From contig RAYO01000004.1 of assembly GCA_003612335.1 (NCBI GenBank), positions 62,001-126,000 on the forward strand: a stretch of DNA of 64,000 nt. The letters are read 5' to 3'. Positions 51,305 to 60,511 of this stretch are shown here, in pieces. The position numbers were made by a program, and so were the translations under genes. Each line of letters opens with the position of its first letter. Within the stretch, counting starts at the first letter, position 1. The DNA comes from a bacterium 1xD42-67. Lineage in GTDB: Bacteria > Bacillota > Clostridia > Oscillospirales > Oscillospiraceae. The notes beneath the pieces were generated by a model. The model ran no database searches. It saw only the letters and a list, made by a program, of their open reading frames with translations, and was not told where the DNA came from.

Positions 51305-52390
51305 ATGAGCGACCAGCGTGTTTACAACTTTGCCGCCGGCCCCTCCATGCTCCCGCTGTCCGCGCTGGAGCGTGCCGGGTCGGAGATCGCCAACTATCGG
51401 GGGTCCGGTATGTCCGTGATGGAGATGAGCCACCGGTCTAAGATCTTCATGGATATCTTCGACGAGACCCAGGCCAAGCTGCGCCGGCTGATGCAGGTGC
51501 CCGAGGGATACCACATCCTCTTCCTCCAGACGGGGGCCTCCGGCCAGTTCTCTATGATCCCGCTGAACCTGATCGGCAGGACCGGGAAGGCGGACTACGC
51601 CGTCACCGGCAACTTCTCCGGCCTGGCCTGCAAGGAGGCCGGGAAATACGGCCAGATCCACCTGGCCTGCGACACCTCTGACCGGGGCCACTGCTATATC
51701 CCCCGGCAGGAGGAGCTGGACCTGGACCCGGAGGCCAGCTACTTCTATTACTGCGCCAACAACACCATCTACGGCACCGAGTGGGACTACGTCCCGGAGA
51801 CCGGGGACGTGCCCCTGGTGTGCGACATGTCCTCTGACATCCTGTCCATGCCGGTGGACGTGTCCAGATTCGGCCTCATCTATGCCGGGGCCCAGAAGAA
51901 CATGGCCCCCGCCGGGCTCACCGTGGTGATCATCAAAGACGACCTGGCCGGACACCACCTGCCCTTCACCCCTCTGATGATGGAGTATCAGCTCCAGATC
52001 GACAAGGGCTCTATGTACAACACCCCGCCCTGCTGGTGCATCTATATGCTGGGCCTCACCCTGGACTGGGTGGAGGAGAACGGCGGCCTGGAGGGGATGG
52101 AACGGCTGCGGTCTCTGCGCTCCGGGATGCTCTACGACGTCCTGGACGGCTCCCGCCTCTTCACCTGCCACGCCGACAAGGGCTCCCGCTCCGGGATGAA
52201 CGTCACCTTCCGCACCGGCAGCGAGGAACTGGACGCCAAGTTCGTCAAAGAGGCCGCCGAGGCCGGCTTCCTCAACCTGAAGGGCCACCGGATGACCGGC
52301 GGGATGCGGGCCTCCATCTACAACGCTATGCCTGTGGAGGGCGTGGAAGGGCTGTGCAGGTTCATCCAGACCTTCGACCGGGACAACTGA
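51305..52390 (+). CDS. serC: Phosphoserine aminotransferase
   Basis: PLP enzyme making phosphoserine from 3-phosphohydroxypyruvate in serine synthesis. 361 residues. VYNFAAGPSMLP at the start, the PLP-phosphate site LQTGASGQF and the PLP lysine K198 in YAGAQKNMAPAG are clear. The ATG at 51305 is preceded by AAAGGGG. With serA 1.5 kb downstream it forms a split serCA locus; a terminator-like leader controls it. Confidence 0.97.
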   Translation: MSDQRVYNFAAGPSMLPLSALERAGSEIANYRGSGMSVMEMSHRSKIFMDIFDETQAKLRRLMQVPEGYHILFLQTGASGQFSMIPLNLIGRTGKADYAVTGNFSGLACKEAGKYGQIHLACDTSDRGHCYIPRQEELDLDPEASYFYYCANNTIYGTEWDYVPETGDVPLVCDMSSDILSMPVDVSRFGLIYAGAQKNMAPAGLTVVIIKDDLAGHHLPFTPLMMEYQLQIDKGSMYNTPPCWCIYMLGLTLDWVEENGGLEGMERLRSLRSGMLYDVLDGSRLFTCHADKGSRSGMNVTFRTGSEELDAKFVKEAAEAGFLNLKGHRMTGGMRASIYNAMPVEGVEGLCRFIQTFDRDN

Positions 52391-52402
52391 GAGGTGACCT
52401 CC

Positions 52403-53257
52403 ATGACCGACAACGAATTGGCCCGCGCGATCTGTGCCGAGCTGCGGGCGGAACACCGAAAGCCCATCTGCCGCTTCACGCTGGAGGAGGGCGAACCGGA
52501 CATCTTTTCCAGCAAGGTGGACGGCGTCCCCTACCTGCCCAGGGACATGTCCTGGCCCCTGGACAGCCAGGGCCATCCTCTGGCCCTGCTGGCCCAGATC
52601 GACTGTGCCGACCTGATGGGGCTGGCCGATCTGCCCACTGCCGGACTGCTGCAGTTCTTCGTGGGCCAGGACGACGTCTATGGCATGGACTTCCACGACG
52701 AGACCAGCCAGGCGGACTTCCGGGTGCTCTATCATGAGACGCCAGACCCCTCCGTCACCAGGGAAGAGGTGACGGCCAAGCGCCCCGCCTGGGACGAGGA
52801 GAGATATGGTGAGGCGTATACCCCCGTCGGGACCCCCATGCGCATGGTCTTCTCCCCACCGGAGGAGGCAGGCATCGTCCCCGGCGACTACCGCTTCCCC
52901 GCCCTGTTCGTCCAGCGCTGGAACGAGCGCCGGCCTGACGCCCCTCTCCGCTCCTATTGGGAGGTCTGCTCCCGCCAGCCGGAAGGCCAGAAGGACTATG
53001 AGATCTTCGACGATCCAGACCAACGAGCCCCCTCCCACCAGGTGGGCGGCTGGCCCTTCTTCACCCAGAACGATCCCAGGACCCCAGAGGAACATCCCGA
53101 CTTCGAGATCCTCCTCTTCCAGCTGGACAGCGAGATGCGCGACAGGAAGGATCTGGTCCTGTGGGGCGACTGCGGCGTGGGCGGCTTCTTCATCCGTCCG
53201 GAGGATCTGAGGGCCCGGGACTTTTCCCGGGTGATGTATAACTGGGACTGTGGATGA
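52403..53257 (+). CDS. DUF1963/YwqG family protein
   Basis: 284 residues of the YwqG-like family. SSKVDGVPYLPRDMSWPLDSQGHPLALLAQIDC near the N-terminus, LQFFVGQDDVYGMDF and the C-terminal LLFQLDSE...LVLWGDCGVGGFFI are characteristic. The function is unknown. The GAGGTG site lies 12 bp after the serC stop, so it is probably expressed with serC. It separates serC from serA. Confidence 0.86.
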   Translation: MTDNELARAICAELRAEHRKPICRFTLEEGEPDIFSSKVDGVPYLPRDMSWPLDSQGHPLALLAQIDCADLMGLADLPTAGLLQFFVGQDDVYGMDFHDETSQADFRVLYHETPDPSVTREEVTAKRPAWDEERYGEAYTPVGTPMRMVFSPPEEAGIVPGDYRFPALFVQRWNERRPDAPLRSYWEVCSRQPEGQKDYEIFDDPDQRAPSHQVGGWPFFTQNDPRTPEEHPDFEILLFQLDSEMRDRKDLVLWGDCGVGGFFIRPEDLRARDFSRVMYNWDCG

Positions 53258-53264
53258 CCGGCCC

Positions 53265-53528
53265 TCACCCCCGCACCAGCCCATCCAGCTCCCGCGACAG
53301 GGAGAGCGCCGCCTGGAACAAGTGCTCACAGGTGATATCGCTCTGCGTTTCCAGCGCATCGATCAGCGTACGCAGTTCCTTCCGCTGCTCGTCGTTCAGA
53401 TAGGACGCGACCCGTTCCTCCTGCCGCTCGGCGCTCGTCACGACATCTATGTACTCCTTGTCCCCGGACAGACTTGCCATACGGTTTTCGCACACGAACT
53501 CGTACAGGCATCTCGTTAAGTCATCCAT
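53265..53528 (-). CDS. Small helical protein divergent from an XRE regulator (copy 2 of the module)
   Basis: 87 residues, not recognised with confidence, predicted all-helical (LTRCLYEFVCENRMASL; KELRTLIDALETQSDITCEHLFQAALSLSREL). Its size and position opposite a small XRE gene match the 16269/15946 pair. The ATG at 53528 follows GGAGGTG. It is on the minus strand, within an otherwise plus-strand serC-DUF1963-XRE-serA region, convergent with the DUF1963 gene. Confidence 0.7.
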   Translation of the reverse strand: MDDLTRCLYEFVCENRMASLSGDKEYIDVVTSAERQEERVASYLNDEQRKELRTLIDALETQSDITCEHLFQAALSLSRELDGLVRG

Positions 53529-53540
53529 AGTGACACCTCC

Positions 53541-53592
53541 ACAATTTGGACCGAATGGTCTAATTTCATTATAATTAGTCCGTTTGGTCCTG
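53541..53592. promoter_or_regulatory. Twin operator-like repeats between the module genes
   Basis: TTGGACCGAATGGTCTAA (53544-53561) and TTAGTCCGTTTGGTCCTG (53575-53592) are inverted copies of each other around an A/T-rich centre. The first is itself a dyad, GACC-GAAT-GGTC. The layout suits a divergent promoter repressed by the XRE protein. Confidence 0.6.
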
Positions 53593-53612
53593 TCAAGAGG
53601 GGAGAGACAAAA

Positions 53613-53825
53613 ATGTCAGATCTATCGGAACGGCTCTACAGCCTGCGCAAGGAGCACGGCCTGACCCAGGAGGATGCAGCGAAAGAACTGGGTATCTCTA
53701 TGAAGTCATACTGTCGTTATGAAAAGGATGAGCGCGAACCATCTGCTTCCGTCCTGATCCAAATGGCAAGGTTTTACCAGGTCTCGCTGGACTATCTGGT
53801 GGGAATGAAGGACGAGCGGCAGTAA
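53613..53825 (+). CDS. XRE-family transcriptional regulator (copy 2)
   Basis: 70 residues, a single Cro/CI-type helix-turn-helix (LYSLRKEHGLTQEDAAKELGISMKSYCRYEKDEREP) ending FYQVSLDYLVGMKDERQ. It is close in architecture to the protein at 15946 (FDVSIDYLLGRTDRR). The ATG at 53613 follows GGGGAGAG. It precedes serA by 23 bp and may also drive or read into serA. Confidence 0.9.
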   Translation: MSDLSERLYSLRKEHGLTQEDAAKELGISMKSYCRYEKDEREPSASVLIQMARFYQVSLDYLVGMKDERQ

Positions 53826-53848
53826 AAACACGATCCGAGGTGATCTCT

Positions 53849-55021
53849 ATGTACCGTATCAAGACCCTGAACAAGATATCCTCTGTGGGCCTGTCCAAGC
53901 TGGATCAGGACCGCTTCCAGGTGGGGAGCGATGTGGTGCAGGAGGACGGCATCCTGGTCCGTTCCGCCCCCATGCACGGATATGAGTTCCCTGATCCCCT
54001 CCGGGCCATCGCCCGGGCGGGGGCAGGGACCAACAACATCCCCATCGACCGCTGTTCCGAGCGCGGGATCGTGGTCTTCAACACCCCCGGCGCCAACGCC
54101 AACGCAGTGAAGGAGCTGGTGATCGCCGCCATGCTCATCGCCTCCCGGGACATCCTGGGCGGCGCGGACTGGGTCCAGGAGCAGGCCCACACCCCCAAGG
54201 TGGACGTGGCCGCCGCTGTGGAGAAGGGCAAGTCCGCCTTCGTCGGACCGGAGCTCTACCGCAAGACCCTGGGGGTGATCGGTCTGGGGGCCATCGGGGC
54301 CCTGGTGTGCAACATCGCCCTGGACCTGGGGATGGACGTCTACGGCTACGACCCCTTCCTGTCGGTGGATGCCGCCCTGCGGCTGGACCGCCACGTCCAC
54401 GTGGTGAAGGAGGTGGACGAGCTGTATAAGGTGTCTGATTATGTCACCCTCCACATCCCTTTCACCAATGCCACCAAGGACTTCATCAACGCCGAGGCCA
54501 TCGCCAAGATGAAGGGCCGGGTGCGGGTGCTCAACCTGGCCCGGGGCGGACTGGTGAACGATGAGGACATGATCGAGGCCCTGGAGGCCGGCCGGGTAGC
54601 CAAATATGTCACCGATTTCCCCGACGATCGGATCACCACAGTGAAGAACGTGATCGCTCTGCCCCACCTGGGGGCCTCCACCCCGGAGAGCGAGGAGAAC
54701 TGTGCCGTCATGGCGGCCCGGCAGCTCCGGGACTATCTGCTCAACGGCAACATCACCAATTCGGTCAACCTGCCCAACGTGGCCCAGGACTGGAGCGGGA
54801 TCGCCCGGCTCTGTCTGATCCACAAGAACGTCCCCGCCATGCTGACCCAGATCATGACCACCCTCTCCAACGACCACATCAACGTGGAGAACATGACCAA
54901 CAAGTCCAAAAAGGACTACGCCTACACCATGGTAGACGTGAACACCCGGATCACCGACGAGGTGGCCGACGAACTGCGCGCCATCCCCAACATGATCCGG
55001 GTGCGTGTGCTGAACCACTGA
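53849..55021 (+). CDS. serA: D-3-phosphoglycerate dehydrogenase
   Basis: First enzyme of serine synthesis, NAD-dependent. 390 residues: a substrate-binding half, the NAD site GVIGLGAIGALVCN about residue 140, ARGGLVNDEDM, the catalytic histidine in LPHLGAST, and a C-terminal ACT domain (about 320-390) for serine feedback. The ATG at 53849 follows GAGGTG; the GTG within that site is rejected. The gene ends in a terminator at 55037. Confidence 0.96.
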   Translation: MYRIKTLNKISSVGLSKLDQDRFQVGSDVVQEDGILVRSAPMHGYEFPDPLRAIARAGAGTNNIPIDRCSERGIVVFNTPGANANAVKELVIAAMLIASRDILGGADWVQEQAHTPKVDVAAAVEKGKSAFVGPELYRKTLGVIGLGAIGALVCNIALDLGMDVYGYDPFLSVDAALRLDRHVHVVKEVDELYKVSDYVTLHIPFTNATKDFINAEAIAKMKGRVRVLNLARGGLVNDEDMIEALEAGRVAKYVTDFPDDRITTVKNVIALPHLGASTPESEENCAVMAARQLRDYLLNGNITNSVNLPNVAQDWSGIARLCLIHKNVPAMLTQIMTTLSNDHINVENMTNKSKKDYAYTMVDVNTRITDEVADELRAIPNMIRVRVLNH

Positions 55022-55036
55022 ACTGTCTCCTGTCCC

Positions 55037-55063
55037 GCTCTCCCCCTGTGGGAGAGCTTTTTT
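55037..55063 (+). terminator. Intrinsic terminator of serA
   Basis: GCTCTCCC/GGGAGAGC hairpin followed by six T residues. Confidence 0.9.
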
Positions 55064-55757
55064 ATGCCTCCACCACGGTGAGGACCCCCTCCGCATCGGA
55101 CAGGCTCTGGAGGATCTCTCCCTTGCCCGCCCCATGCCGGGAGTGGAGCGACAGGACCGCGCAGGTCGTGCTGCTCCCCTCTTCCCCGCTCCTGTGAGTG
55201 ATCTCGATGTCCACGATCTTGACCCCGAGCATATGGCACCGGGCCACGATCTCCTCCAGACAGGAGGGCCGCTCATACTCCGTATAGACAGTGACCTCCC
55301 GGTCCTCCCGGAGGAGGCGGTATTCCAGCTTGGAGAAGAACACCTCTGCCACCAGCACCAGAATCGTGGTGTAGACCGCCCCCTCATAGAAAGCGGTGCC
55401 GCAGCACAGGCCCACGATGGCCACCACCCACAGTCCTGCGGCAGTGGTCAGGCCCCGCACCCGCCGCCATTTGGTCATCATGATCGCTCCGGCGCCGATG
55501 AAGCTGACTCCCGCGATCACCTGGGCCCCCATGCGGCTGACGCTGATGGGATAGTGCATCGTGATGTACAGATACTGACTGGTGGCGGTGGTCATCGCGG
55601 CCCCCAGACAGATGAGGATGTGGGTACGGAACCCGGCGGGGCGGCGCTTCTCCGTCCGCTCCAGGCCGATGGCCCCGCCGCACACCAGGGCCAGCAGCAC
55701 CCGCACCGTCATGCCCAGCAGGTCGGGCTGACGCAGGAAGTTCAAAGAAGGGAACAC
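55062..55757 (-). CDS. MgtC/SapB family protein (copy 1)
   Basis: 231 residues. About four transmembrane segments with the family core LALVCGGAIGLERTEKRRPAGFRTHILICLGAA and VIAGVSFIGAGAIM, then a cytosolic ACT-like C-terminal domain (from about residue 150). MgtC proteins affect Mg homeostasis and F-ATPase in other bacteria; the role here is unknown. It starts at a GTG behind GGGAGG. It lies 12 bp downstream of copy 2. Confidence 0.9.
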   Translation of the reverse strand: MFPSLNFLRQPDLLGMTVRVLLALVCGGAIGLERTEKRRPAGFRTHILICLGAAMTTATSQYLYITMHYPISVSRMGAQVIAGVSFIGAGAIMMTKWRRVRGLTTAAGLWVVAIVGLCCGTAFYEGAVYTTILVLVAEVFFSKLEYRLLREDREVTVYTEYERPSCLEEIVARCHMLGVKIVDIEITHRSGEEGSSTTCAVLSLHSRHGAGKGEILQSLSDAEGVLTVVEA

Positions 55758-55769
55758 GCTCCTACCTCC

Positions 55770-56498
55770 CTATATCTCGTCGATGGTCCGCACATCCGGG
55801 CTGTAGGACAGGATGGCCAGCAGCTGGGTGTGGGACTGGTGTTTGGGCAGATGGAGATAGAAGACCACGCTGGGCCTGCCCTGCTCTCCGGAGCTCTCCC
55901 GGCGGTCGATCTCCACGTCATAGACCTGGATGCCCATCCCCCTCAGCAGCTGGATGAAGTCCTTCATCCGCTCCAGAGCGGTGAGCTCCACATATAGATT
56001 CATGTTCCGGGACCAGGCCACCAGGAGGCCCTCGAAATAGGGCAGGACCTTGATGCTCAGGAAGATCGCCAAAAAGCCCAGCAGCATCCCCTCATAGAAT
56101 CCCGCTCCCACCGCCAGCCCCATACAGGCCGAAGCCCACAGCCCTGCCGCCGTGGTCAGGCCCTTCACCTCCCGCTGCTCGGTGATCAGGATGGTGCCGG
56201 TGCCCAGAAAGCCGATCCCATTGATCACCTGGGCGCCGAATCGGGTGACGTCGGTGGTCATGCCCACCTGGAGCTGGGCGTCCTTCCATACCGTGTCGAA
56301 CATCAGATATTGATACTGTCCCAGCACCATGGTCAGTGCCGCCCCCAGACACACCATCATATAGGTGCGGAAGCCCGCCGGACGCCGTTTATGCTCCCGG
56401 TTCACCCCGATCAGCCCACCACACACCACAGCCAACGTCAGGCGCACCAAGACGGAGGCCACATTGAACCCCCGCAGATGCTCCACGATCTCGATCAT
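55770..56498 (-). CDS. MgtC/SapB family protein (copy 2)
   Basis: 242 residues, same architecture as the neighbour: LAVVCGGLIGVNREHKRRPAGFRTYMMVCLGAA and VINGIGFLGTGTIL in the membrane part, then a C-terminal ACT-like domain. The ATG overlaps the dnaE stop as ATGA, so it is translationally coupled to dnaE. The two copies probably arose by tandem duplication. Confidence 0.9.
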   Translation of the reverse strand: MIEIVEHLRGFNVASVLVRLTLAVVCGGLIGVNREHKRRPAGFRTYMMVCLGAALTMVLGQYQYLMFDTVWKDAQLQVGMTTDVTRFGAQVINGIGFLGTGTILITEQREVKGLTTAAGLWASACMGLAVGAGFYEGMLLGFLAIFLSIKVLPYFEGLLVAWSRNMNLYVELTALERMKDFIQLLRGMGIQVYDVEIDRRESSGEQGRPSVVFYLHLPKHQSHTQLLAILSYSPDVRTIDEI

Positions 56499-59400
56499 TT
56501 TATCACCACGTTCTCCTCCCCCAGCTGTTCTTTCAGCTCCTTCACCAGGGCAGGATGGATCAGGCACCGGGACCCCACCCGTTTATTGCAGTCCACGAAA
56601 TAGAGGACCACCTGGCTCTCCCCTGGGAAGAAGGACAGGGCCAGCCGCACCTTCCGCAGGCGGGGGTCCTCCCGGCTGGGCAGGCGGACATACAGGGTCT
56701 CCCCTCCCCCGGCCGGCCGCTCCAGATCGGACAGAGGCCGAATCGAATCCACCATGAGCTGGGGCTCCTTGTCCTCCCGGACCGAGATCTTCCCCACAGC
56801 CAGGATGGCGCTGTTCTCCCGGATGAAGCTGCCGCTCTCATCGAGGACCCGGGAGAAGCACAGCAGCTCCATGGAGGCGGTGTCGTCCTCCAGCATCACA
56901 TAGGCCATCAGGGTGTTGTTCCGGGTGGTACGGGTGCGGTAGGTGGAGATCACTCCGGCGATGGACACCCGCTGGTCGTCCCGATATTCCTTGGGCCCGT
57001 CCTCCCGCTGGAAGTCGCCCAGGATAGAGCCGATCGTCACCGCCCCCAGCTGACGGGCCAGCTCCCGATATTGATCCATGGGGTGGCCGGACAGATACAG
57101 GCCGGTGGTCTCCTTCTCCATGGTCATCAGCTCCTGGGTGCTGTACTCGGGCAGGTCGGGGAGGACCAGGGCGGGCAGCGGAGCGCTCTCCTCCTCTCTG
57201 CCGAAGCTGAAAAGATCCAACTGGCCCTCCACGTTCCGCTTCCGAGCGGCGGCGATCCCATCCAGCACTTGACCGTAGACCTGCATCAGCTGGGACCGGC
57301 GGCAGCCCATAGTGTCGAAGGCGCCGGACTTGATCAGGCTCTCCATCACCCGCCGGTTCATGTCCTGGTCGAAGAGCCGGCTGCAAAAGTCCATGAAGTC
57401 GGCGAAAGGACCATCCTTCTCCCGCTCGGCCAGCAGATTGACGATGAAATTCCGCCCTACCCCCTTCAGGGCCACCAGACCGAACCGGATCCCCTCCTCC
57501 ACCACAGTGAAGTCAGCCCCGGACTGGTTCACGTCTGGGGGGAGCAGCTGGATCCCCATATCCCGGCACTCGGCGATGTACTCGGCCACCTTCTCGGTGG
57601 AGTCCAGCACCGAGGTGAGCAGCGCCGCCATATACTCCTTGGGGTGGCGGCACTTGAACCAGGCGGTCTGGTAGCACACGATGGCGTAGACCAGGGAGTG
57701 GGACTTGTTGAAGGCGTACTCGGCAAAATCATACATCTCGTCGTAGATGGCCTGGGCCGCCCCCTCGGGCACCCCGTTGGCCACGCAGCCGGGGATGTTC
57801 CGGGCCGGGTCGCCGTGGAGGAAGGCCTCCCGCTCCTTCTCGATCTCCTTGACCTTCTTCTTGCTCATGGCCCGGCGCACCATGTCCGCCTGGCCCAGGG
57901 AGTAGCCCGCCAGGTCCTGGAAGATGCGGATCACCTGCTCCTGATAGACGATGCACCCATAGGTCCCCGACAGGATGGGCACCAGAGAGGGGTCCTTATA
58001 GGTCACCTTGGCCGGGTCCTGGGCGCAGGCCAGGAATCTGGGGATGGAGTCCATGGGACCGGGGCGGTACAGGGCGATCACCGCGCAGATATCCTCGATA
58101 TTTTTGGGCTTCAGGCCCACACATACCCCCGTCATGCCGGCAGACTCCAGCTGGAACACACCGGAGGTCTTCCCCTCGGCCAGCATGGCCATGGTGGCCG
58201 GGTCGTTCTCCGGGATGGCGTCCAGAGAAAAGCCCGGCTCCTTCTTCTGGACCATCCTGGCCGCGTCGTCCAGCACAGTGAGGTTGCGCAGGCCCAGAAA
58301 GTCCATTTTCAGCAGCCCCAGCTCCTCCAGAGTGGTCATGACATACTGGGTGACGGGCTGGCCGTCGTTGGCGGCCAGGGGGACGTAGTCCACCACCGGC
58401 CGGCGGGTGATCACCACTCCGGCGGCGTGGGTGGAGGTGTTCCGGGGCATCCCCTCGATGGCCATGGCGGTGTCGATGAGCTTTTTGGTGTTGGGGTCCT
58501 CGTCGTAGGCGTCCTTGAGCTGCTTGGACAGTCTCAGGGCGTCCTCCAGGGTGACGTGCAGCGCCCCCGGACCGCTGGGGATCAGCTTGGCCAGGGCGTC
58601 CACCTCGCCGTAGGGCACCCCCAGCACCCGGCCCACGTCCCGGACCGAGCCCCGGGCGGCCATGGTGCCGAAGGTGACGATCTGGGCCACGTGGTCCTCG
58701 CCGTATTTGCCCTTCACATAGTCGATCACCTCCTGCCGCCGGCGGGGGCAGAAGTCGATGTCGATATCGGGCATGGACACCCGCTCCGGGTTGAGGAACC
58801 GCTCGAAATACAGCCCGTACGCCATAGGATCCACGTTGGTGATGCTCAGACAGTAGGCCACCATAGACCCCGCCGCCGACCCCCGCCCCGGGCCCACGGG
58901 GATCCCCTGGCCCTTGGCGTAGCCGATGAAGTCGGAGACGATGAGGAAGTAGTCCACAAAGCCCATCTTGCGGATCATGTCCATCTCGTAGTTCAGCTGC
59001 TTCAAATACTCGGGGGGACGGTGCGGATAACGTTGGGCAAAGCCGTCCAGGCAGAGCTTTTCAAAGTAGGCGTCTCCGTCGGTCCAACCCTCGGGGAGTT
59101 GGAACAGGGGCAGGTGGTATTTGCCGAACTCGAACTCCACCTCACACAGCTGTGCGATCTTGGCCGTGTTCTCGATGGCCTCGGGGCGGTCGGGGAAGAG
59201 GGCGGCCATCTCCTCCTCCGACTTGACAAAAAATTCCTTGGTCTCGAACCGAATCCGGTTGGGGTCATCCAGAGTCTTGCCTGTCTGGATGCACATGAGG
59301 ATGTCCTGGGTCTCCGCATCCTCCCGGCGCAGATAGTGGGCGTCGTTGGTGGCGATAAGGGGGATGCCCGTCTCCTCGCTGAGACGGACGAGCTGGGCGT

Positions 59401-59962
59401 TCACCTGCTTCTGGGCCTTGATCCCGTGGTCCTGGAGCTCCAGATAGTAGCCATCCGCTCCGAAGAGGGCCCGCATCTCCAGGGCCACCTCCTTCGCCTT
59501 GTCATAGTCCCCCGCCAGCAGCAGCCGGGGGATCTCCCCGCCCAGACAGGCGGAGCAGGCGATCAGCCCAGCGGCGTGCTCCCGAAGCAGGTCCATGTCG
59601 ATGCGGGGCTTGATATAAAACCCCTCCAGATAGGCTTTCGAGACCATGTAGGACAGGTTGCGGTAACCCTCCTCGTTCCGGCACAGGAGGACCAGGTGCC
59701 GGGACTCCGCGTCGTACTCGTGGACCTTCTGGAATCGGGTCCGGCCCCGGGGAGCCACATAGACCTCGCAGCCGATGATGGGCTTGATCCCCGCCGCTTT
59801 GCAGGCCCGGTAGAAGTCGATCGCTCCGTACATGCAGCCGTGGTCGGTGATCGCCACCGCCTCCTGGCCCAGGTCCTTCACCCGCTCCACCAGCTTCTTG
59901 ATGCGGCAGGCGCCGTCCAGCAGGGAAAACTCTGTGTGCAGGTGTAAGTGGACAAAGGACAT
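56495..59962 (-). CDS. dnaE: DNA polymerase III alpha subunit (DnaE type)
   Basis: 1155 residues. N-terminal PHP domain (HLHTEFSLLDGACRIKKL, ITDHGCMYG), the polymerase core with the metal-binding PDIDIDFCPRRR (about residues 395-407), GRGSAAGSMVAYCL, then a helix-hairpin-helix and OB-fold C-terminus (VSIAGVISTYRTRTTRNN). It replicates DNA alongside PolC in Firmicutes. The ATG at 59962 follows GGAGGGACC. It heads a dnaE-mgtC-mgtC transcript. Confidence 0.97.
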   Translation of the reverse strand: MSFVHLHLHTEFSLLDGACRIKKLVERVKDLGQEAVAITDHGCMYGAIDFYRACKAAGIKPIIGCEVYVAPRGRTRFQKVHEYDAESRHLVLLCRNEEGYRNLSYMVSKAYLEGFYIKPRIDMDLLREHAAGLIACSACLGGEIPRLLLAGDYDKAKEVALEMRALFGADGYYLELQDHGIKAQKQVNAQLVRLSEETGIPLIATNDAHYLRREDAETQDILMCIQTGKTLDDPNRIRFETKEFFVKSEEEMAALFPDRPEAIENTAKIAQLCEVEFEFGKYHLPLFQLPEGWTDGDAYFEKLCLDGFAQRYPHRPPEYLKQLNYEMDMIRKMGFVDYFLIVSDFIGYAKGQGIPVGPGRGSAAGSMVAYCLSITNVDPMAYGLYFERFLNPERVSMPDIDIDFCPRRRQEVIDYVKGKYGEDHVAQIVTFGTMAARGSVRDVGRVLGVPYGEVDALAKLIPSGPGALHVTLEDALRLSKQLKDAYDEDPNTKKLIDTAMAIEGMPRNTSTHAAGVVITRRPVVDYVPLAANDGQPVTQYVMTTLEELGLLKMDFLGLRNLTVLDDAARMVQKKEPGFSLDAIPENDPATMAMLAEGKTSGVFQLESAGMTGVCVGLKPKNIEDICAVIALYRPGPMDSIPRFLACAQDPAKVTYKDPSLVPILSGTYGCIVYQEQVIRIFQDLAGYSLGQADMVRRAMSKKKVKEIEKEREAFLHGDPARNIPGCVANGVPEGAAQAIYDEMYDFAEYAFNKSHSLVYAIVCYQTAWFKCRHPKEYMAALLTSVLDSTEKVAEYIAECRDMGIQLLPPDVNQSGADFTVVEEGIRFGLVALKGVGRNFIVNLLAEREKDGPFADFMDFCSRLFDQDMNRRVMESLIKSGAFDTMGCRRSQLMQVYGQVLDGIAAARKRNVEGQLDLFSFGREEESAPLPALVLPDLPEYSTQELMTMEKETTGLYLSGHPMDQYRELARQLGAVTIGSILGDFQREDGPKEYRDDQRVSIAGVISTYRTRTTRNNTLMAYVMLEDDTASMELLCFSRVLDESGSFIRENSAILAVGKISVREDKEPQLMVDSIRPLSDLERPAGGGETLYVRLPSREDPRLRKVRLALSFFPGESQVVLYFVDCNKRVGSRCLIHPALVKELKEQLGEENVVIK

Positions 59963-60008
59963 GGCAGGTCCCTCCTATCTTTCTCTATCCCCCCACGGGG
60001 GGCCTCTT

Positions 60009-60494
60009 TTACTCGGGTCGTGCAGCCTGGACCAGCGTCTCTCCGGTCAGGCGGTACACCGTCCACTCGTCCATGGGGACGGCCCGCATCTTTTTGGTGT
60101 AGAAGTCGATGGAGGGCTGGTTCCAGTCCAGACAGGCCCACTCCAGCCGGCCGCAGCCCCGTTCCACCGCGATCCGGGCCAGCTCCTTCAGCAGGCCCTT
60201 TCCGTAGCCGTGGCCCCGCTCCTCGGGGAGGACGAACAGGTCCTCCAGATAGACTCCCGCCCGGCCCAGGAAGGTGGAGAAGTTGTGGAAGAACAGGGCG
60301 TAGCCCACCGCTTTTCCTTCGACCTCGGCAAAGATGACCTCCGCCGTCTTCTTCTCAAAGATCCACTCCCGCAGGATCTCCGGGGTGGCGACGACCTGGT
60401 CGGACATGTGCTCGTACTCCGCCAGGGCGCGGATGAAGCTTAAGATCAGTTCCTCGTCCCCCGGCACAGCGGGGCGGAAAGTACAATTTGACAT
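60009..60494 (-). CDS. GNAT family N-acetyltransferase
   Basis: 161 residues. The acetyl-CoA loop PEERGHGYGKGLLKELARIA, preceded by LEDLFVLPEE, and the C-terminal SIDFYTKKMRAVPMDEWTVYRL resemble the diamine (spermidine/spermine-type) acetyltransferase branch; substrate not certain. The ATG at 60494 follows AAGGAGA. It is 46 bp upstream of dnaE on the same strand, with a CCCCC-ACG-GGGGG hairpin between. Confidence 0.9.
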   Translation of the reverse strand: MSNCTFRPAVPGDEELILSFIRALAEYEHMSDQVVATPEILREWIFEKKTAEVIFAEVEGKAVGYALFFHNFSTFLGRAGVYLEDLFVLPEERGHGYGKGLLKELARIAVERGCGRLEWACLDWNQPSIDFYTKKMRAVPMDEWTVYRLTGETLVQAARPE

Positions 60495-60511
60495 GGTTTA
60501 TCTCCTTATCA

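Noticed and set aside
56555-59947. An 1130-codon open frame on the plus strand opposite dnaE
   Set aside because: Same reason: low-complexity Gly/His/Leu-rich translation fully within dnaE, without a ribosome binding site.
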